Shown piece by piece: positions 58,983 to 64,000 of a stretch of 64,000 nucleotides of DNA. This stretch comes from Ophioderma brevispina (Eukaryota; Echinodermata; Ophiuroidea; Amphilepidida; Ophiodermatidae): the NCBI GenBank assembly GCA_023653785.1, contig JAMKCH010085008.1, forward strand, positions 1 to 64,000, in the 5' to 3' direction. Below the pieces are notes generated by a model. It was not told the DNA's origin and did no database searches. It saw only the letters and a program-made list of their open reading frames with translations. Position 1 is the first letter of the stretch. Each line of letters starts with the position of its first letter. Both the position numbers and the translations under genes were made by a program.

Positions 58983-61900
58983 GGGTCATTCCATGCCAAA
59001 TCAACGAATGGTGAAAGCTCATACCTCACAGATTTTTTAAATTTTTGCATATGTTATAGGTTTACCCAAGTTATGTACAAATCCAAAATTTTAGCAATTT
59101 TGTTCAATTCCCTCGGGAGTTATGGACAACAGAAAATTGGGTCATTTTGCACCAAAACCTGTCCTCTGAATGACAAGTGGTTTTCCATAACTTGCATTTT
59201 CATAAAATAAAAGCCATATTTTCTCAAAAAGGGCTGTGGAGCTTCACTTATGAACTGTCTCAAAATAGACGAAAGAAAAAAACGGCTCGTTAATTACGGA
59301 CTTTATCACAATGATGCAAAATGAGATGGGGTTTTTACACCCTAATATTTTCATATCTGAGACTTGTAAAAGCTTGATTTTAGTCTAGTATAATCATTTA
59401 ACAAATCTTAAAATCATATAGCATGTTGCAAAAAAATTTCAAAGTTTTGAAATGACCAATCACCTTCCAACGACTACCCTGAAAGTACCGATTTTAGGTT
59501 CGACAGTCATGAATAAGTTAAAAAGTGGGATATGAATGAAATTCAAAGGGCAATATTTCGACAACTTAATGAGATATTACACTCTTTTTCATTGTTTGTG
59601 GTATTTGTGTGGTGGTTATTATAACAGTATAAAATGAAATTCAAACATTGTTTCTATTTCCATAATAGAACTTCCTAAAATGGCAGAAAATCCACATTCA
59701 CTATTATGGCCAGAAATTAGGTCAAAAGTGAGCATTTGCGATTGTCATATCATTAATATAATGTGTGCTATTCAGCTCCTTTTCAGTAATTGAGGTATAT
59801 GTGTGGTGGTTATTAGAATAGTACAGAAACATAATTCATACATTCTTTGTGTTTCCATAACAGACCACCCTAAACTGGTTCAAAATCAATATTCGCTGCT
59901 TCAGTCATCATTACATGTCATTTTTGGGCCACTTTAGGGGTCTAAAAACAGAATTGTAAACAATGTACAAATTTTGTTTCTCCATTTGTTTGATAACCCC
60001 CACATACACACCTCCATTGCAGAAAATGAGGGTAGTTTCTCATGTGGTTTTATAGATTTCGGTATGTTATAAAAGCCAAAAAGCTCATATTATTACGTAA
60101 AATGACGACTGAAGTAGTGCATGTGGATTTTGGCCATTTTAGGGTAGTCTATTTTGGAAATACAAAGAATGCATAAATTTTGTGTCTGTACTTTTAAATA
60201 ACCAACACACAAATACTTGTAATTACTGAAAAAGAGACCAATATCCCATATTGCATTAATGATATGACTTTGTCAAAACTCAAAAGCTCACTTTTGACGT
60301 AATTGACGACCCTACATTGACATACACAGATTTGGGGCTAAATAAGGGAGCCTATTATGGAAATAGAAAACATGTACAAATTTCATTTTCAGTTAATAAC
60401 CCTCTCACAAACACCAGGCACACTGAAAAAGTGCCATATCTCACTTAGTTTAAAAAATGATGCCCATTGTATTTCATTCATATCCTACTTTTCCACCAAT
60501 TCGTGAGTGTCGGACCTTAAATCGGTATTTTCAGGGTAGTCGTTGGAAGGTGATTGGTCATTTCAAAACTTTGAAAGTAAGATTTTGTGGAAGTATGTGT
60601 TACAAACTACACTTCCAAATTAAATTTTTTTTTTTTTTTTTTTTACATTCTTTGTGTTTCCATAACAGACCACCCTAAACTGGTTCAAAATCAATATTCG
60701 CTGCTTCAGTCATCATTACATGTCATTTTTGGGCCACTTTAGGGGTCTAAAAACAGAATTGTAAACAATGTACAAATTTTGTTTCTCCATTTGTTTGATA
60801 ACCCCCACATACACACCTCCATTGCAGATTTTGGCCATTTTAGGGTAGTCTATTTTGGAAATACAAAGAATGCATAAATTTTGTGTCTGTACTTTTAAAT
60901 AACCAACACACAAATACTTGTAATTACTGAAAAAGAGACCAATATCCCATATTGCATTAATGATATGACTTTGTCAAAACTCAAAAGCTCACTTTTGACG
61001 TAATTGACGACCCTACATTGACATACACAGATTTGGGGCTAAATAAGGGAGCCTATTATGGAAATAGAAAACATGTACAAATTTCATTTTCAGTTAATAA
61101 CCCTCTCACAAACACCAGGCACACTGAAAAAGTGCCATATCTCACTTAGTTTAAAAAATGATGCCCATTGTATTTCATTCATATCCTACTTTTCCACCAA
61201 TTCGTGAGTGTCGGACCTTAAATCGGTATTTTCAGGGTAGTCGTTGGAAGGTGATTGGTCATTTCAAAACTTTGAAAGTAAGATTTTGTGGAAGTATGTG
61301 TTACAAACTACACTTCCAAATTAAAATATACTTAGAAATCAGGTGCATTGTACTTTTGTTCCACCTTAAACTCTGCTTTAACACCAATATTGGCCATTTT
61401 TCGATTTGTAGCCATTTTATTGACATTTTTGCGATCTCTTTTCGTCCAGTTAAAAGTTTGGGCCAAGAAAATTTCTTGCTTTACATTAAAGTTGGTGCAC
61501 TAAATATTATGTTAAACTGCAATTTTTAAACTTAAAAGCAGGTAGCACAGAAATATGATGTCCTACATTATGTACTTTTTGTTTTCTTTCAAGTTTAATG
61601 GCCGGTAACCATGGCAACGGGATGCGCAATTTTTTTGCAACATGCTACATGCTTTTAGGACTTGTTAAATGATTAGACTAGTCTAAAATCAAGCTTTAGC
61701 AAGTCCCAGATATTAAGATATTAGGGTGTAAAAACCCCATCTCATTACACATCATTTGTGAAGAAGTCCGTAATTAACGAGCCGTTAATTAGCGATGCTT
61801 TATCGGAATCGGTTTTTTTTCTTTCGTCTATTTTGAGACAGTTCATAAGTGAAGCTCCACAGCCCTTTTTGAGAAAATTTGGCTTTTATTTTATGAAAAT

Positions 61901-62122
61901 ACAAGTTATGGAAAACCACTTGTCATTCAGAGGACAGGTTTTGGTGCAAAATGACCCAATTTTCTGTTGTCCATAACTCCCGAGGGAATTGAACAAAATC
62001 ACTAAAATTTTCGATTTGTGCATAACTTGGGTACCCCTGCAACATATTCGAAAATAAAAAAAATCGGTGACGTAAGGGCAACAAATGTCCCAAAAATTTG
62101 TTGATTTGGCATGGAATGACCC
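58983..62122. mobile_element. 3.14-kb giant foldback element nested in a TTAA MITE
   Basis: The ends are exact inverted repeats of at least 23 bp beginning GGGTCATTCCATGCCAAATC. The element is flanked on both sides by ATTA (58979-58982 and 62123-62126), which occurs once at the equivalent place in uninterrupted copies of the host MITE. Inverted similarity continues inward: 58983-59440 pairs with 61630-62122, and 59441-59935 pairs with about 60076-60600, leaving a roughly 140-bp central spacer. Degenerate modules of about 190 bp recur inside the arms. A direct duplication (59840-60624 copied at 60645-61326) and a segment present only in the right arm (about 61282-61630) break the symmetry. I see no transposase frame, so it is presumably non-autonomous. 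A TTA/ATTA target and a GGG terminus would suit PIF/Harbinger, but that is a guess. Confidence 0.85.
59840..61326. repeat. Direct duplication inside the foldback
   Basis: 59840-60624 is repeated at 60645-61326. The second copy lacks about 103 bp matching 60023-60125, next to the palindrome centre. A run of 20 Ts (60625-60644) marks the junction. It produces two open frames with the same N-terminal half, which are not genes. Confidence 0.9.
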
Positions 62123-62281
62123 ATTAGAAATTTCACAATTTTTGTACCAAAGAAACAGTTCTCAGATTAATTCTTTCAGATGGGGATATTTTTGATAGAA
62201 AGCTTTACACCAGTGCATAAATAAGAATTTCCACATTTATTAGGAACACCTGTTGTTTGAAATCTCTTGTTGCACCTTTAA

Positions 62282-63124
62282 GTTTAGGAGGACTAACACA
62301 TTGGTTCAGAATGATTGTACACCTTTTCCACAGGTAAAGAGCAATGTGAAAATATGTTAAATGGTGCTATTCCTGTCTCAACCTTTTTTTTTTGGGGGGG
62401 GGGGTGGAGTGAATGCATAGTCTTGTTTGTCCAGTAACTGGGAATAATTTCTCGCCTTATTAAAAATTGCAAAACACCAGCTGGTTAATAGCCTCAACAA
62501 AAGTGTACGTTTAGGGCAGTGAATGATTATTTTTTATTTTTTGAAGAGTGGAAAATTCAGGGAAATACTATTGCTATACAGTGTGGGCAAAAAATAAAAA
62601 GCAACCCAAATCTGTGCTGTTTAATTATTGTTTTACTTTTTACTGTGAAATTTTCCTCGAAGCCAAAAATGAGCAGAACAACTTCGTATTAGTCATGTGG
62701 TGGTTCTGTTATGGTCTAAAATAAGCAACAAAAGTATTGTACTCTGTTCAGACCCGATCCAGAGAGGGTGACATCATGTTGCGTCTCGTTATTTGTACTA
62801 GTGTTTCAATTGTGCCACCTTGATCATGTGTGTATAATGCTGCGACTCAAAAGACAGCACAAATGCATGTTTCAAACTGCGCAACCTAAAACGCAATGAG
62901 GTCATCCTTAAATGCGAGTCTGAACAATATGTAGTGTGGACCCCAACATAATAGTCACATTTTGACTTTTTTGTTGAATTTAGCTAAAGTGAATTTGTTA
63001 GCTTATTAATGGAGTTTAGGGCATGACTTGCTAAAATTGACCAGAAAAGTTGAATATTTTTTTACCTGGGTTGAGTCAAGTCATTGCTTTTATAAAATAA
63101 GAGATATGGCTAAGAGCATTTCGT
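62282..63124. other. No recognisable feature
   Basis: A G run near 62393-62405; otherwise plain. Confidence 0.4.
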
Positions 63125-63361
63125 CATGCGAGTGCAAGATGGTTGTAAGTGCAATAGCTGCCATTTGTTAGAAATTCCCATCAAACCTCTATAATGCCAA
63201 GTCTTTGGTCAGTGGCTCTTGAAATGGTTCTTCAGGCGACAGTCGCTGAAGAACTATTTCAAGAGCCACTGACTCAAGAAAGATAAATTGAGTCATACAT
63301 GGCAGCACACAGATGTATCACAAGGCAGCTATTGCGCTTATGACCTTCTTGCACTCGCGTG
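63125..63361. mobile_element. Foldback with long hairpin tip
   Basis: The outer arms pair CATGCGAGTGCAAGATGG...GCAATAGCTGCC with GGCAGCTATTGCGCTTATGA...CTTGCACTCGCGTG. The inner tip (63208-63273) is a 28-bp stem, GTCAGTGGCTCTTGAAATGG...TTCTTCAG, with a 10-base loop. The region between the two paired parts is looser. Confidence 0.6.
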
Positions 63362-64000
63362 TCGATTTGTAATTGCAGAAAGTGTTCACAGCACAGATTT
63401 GGTCTGCTTTTTTTTACTTTTACCACAGCTAGTGCATACGTATACAAGAATTCCTTTAAAAGGATCATAATTGTATACTTTCAATGATGTACAACTCTTT
63501 TAAAAAGGCTGTTATGTGCTATACTGTGCCAGTCAAAATATTTATCAAAAAAAGTTTAAAAAAAGAAAAAAATATCACCAGCACTTTATACCGTACATAC
63601 CATATGTTACACTTACAGTTGGGTGAAGAAAATAAAATATAGAAACAAAAAGCCAAGCTTTGGGAAAAAACTTTAGTGTCTCTAGAGTCAAATGAACTAT
63701 GAAATATTAAAGAAAAATATCATGCCATTCAACCTTTGTCGTCTGTTGTAATTTATAATGTTCTTTTTTTGTTCAAAAATGTCAGGATTGCAACATCAAA
63801 TAGTATTTTTATGTCCATTTCACAAACAATATTATAGTATTTCTAGGTATGAAAAAGTATCCTCAATTCTGGTTATATAAACCAGGGCTATATTCAGGCC
63901 CGGTGGACTTCCTTAGGCTGATTCCATATATAGCCAGGTAACCAAGGTTTACACAGGGGAAAAATTGTTAAATTGCTTTAATCATGTTGAAAAGTATACC
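63362..64000. other. No recognisable feature
   Basis: AT-rich to the window end. Confidence 0.4.

Larger units (their letters stand above)
58781..62281. mobile_element. TTAA MITE family B, copy 4, split by the foldback
   Basis: The left part (58781-58982) starts TTAAAGGTGCAATTAGAGAT and the right part (62123-62281) ends GAAATCTCTTGTTGCACC plus TTTAA. The two halves together match the full-length family copies at 17637, 33750 and 35120. The foldback element sits between them. Confidence 0.85.

Noticed and set aside
60457..61529. Two open frames with the same N-terminal 56 residues
   Set aside because: The identity comes from the direct duplication inside the foldback element. No coding signature.

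Overview
This looks like an AT-rich, intron- and repeat-dominated stretch of an animal nuclear genome. There are no operons, ribosome-binding sites or dense ORFs. There is one convincing spliced coding exon, many non-autonomous DNA transposons (MITEs and foldbacks), two decayed non-LTR retrotransposon relics, and numerous mini- and microsatellites. The repeat style (TTAA-flanked palindromic MITEs, hAT-type CAGG...CCTG MITEs, dispersed GGTCAAAGGTCA repeats) would suit a marine invertebrate such as a hemichordate, echinoderm or amphioxus. That placement is inference only; nothing here fixes the species.

Coding content. The one exon I trust is 43787-44515 on the + strand. It has a strong polypyrimidine tract and AG, 242 codons in phase 0, and a TGA stop. 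It encodes a low-complexity cytoplasmic tail with LNRD...RPPRNRT, DSARSGG and EGPPPY blocks in the same order as the tails of the vertebrate PMEPA1/LDLRAD4 family. These are single-pass membrane adaptors that bind NEDD4-type ubiquitin ligases through PPxY motifs and restrain TGF-beta/SMAD signalling. A polyadenylation signal at 45760 would close a roughly 1.26-kb 3' UTR. On this reading most of bases 1-43786 is intron or upstream flank of the gene, and everything after about 45.8 kb is downstream flank. I did not find the exon for the transmembrane segment.

Layout. 0-3.8 kb: a tandem CCAAT repeat, a perfect 46-bp palindrome, a MITE dimer sharing one TTAA, a pyrimidine tract and a TA-type MITE. 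3.8-8.2 kb: mostly single-copy-looking DNA. 8.2-17 kb: a CA microsatellite, a near-identical 544-bp duplication, a hAT MITE relic, a G-rich purine tract, a long degenerate array with a 25-G run, and an AGGTCA-rich minisatellite. 17.6-28.3 kb: several TTAA MITEs, a small CAGG MITE, a degenerate array, a 5'-truncated jockey/CR1-like retrotransposon on the - strand and a hairpin element. 30-38.3 kb: a CpG-rich patch, a second RT relic, an A-rich low-complexity block, more MITEs including a 463-bp palindrome, and a 30-bp minisatellite. 38.7-43.7 kb: dispersed repeats, a candidate splice-flanked segment, a 22-bp satellite split by a hAT-like MITE, and a mariner-like foldback ending about 48 bp before the coding exon. 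45.8-64 kb: a hAT MITE with an intact 8-bp target duplication, a 281-bp GAGTG palindrome, a G-rich minisatellite beside a TGACC array, and a 3.14-kb foldback element nested inside a TTAA MITE.

The strongest lead for something undescribed is that nested foldback at 58983-62122. It is a giant imperfect palindrome with terminal inverted repeats of at least 23 bp, an ATTA target duplication and no recognisable transposase. Close behind is the window-wide set of at least six families of short palindromic elements bounded by TTAA.
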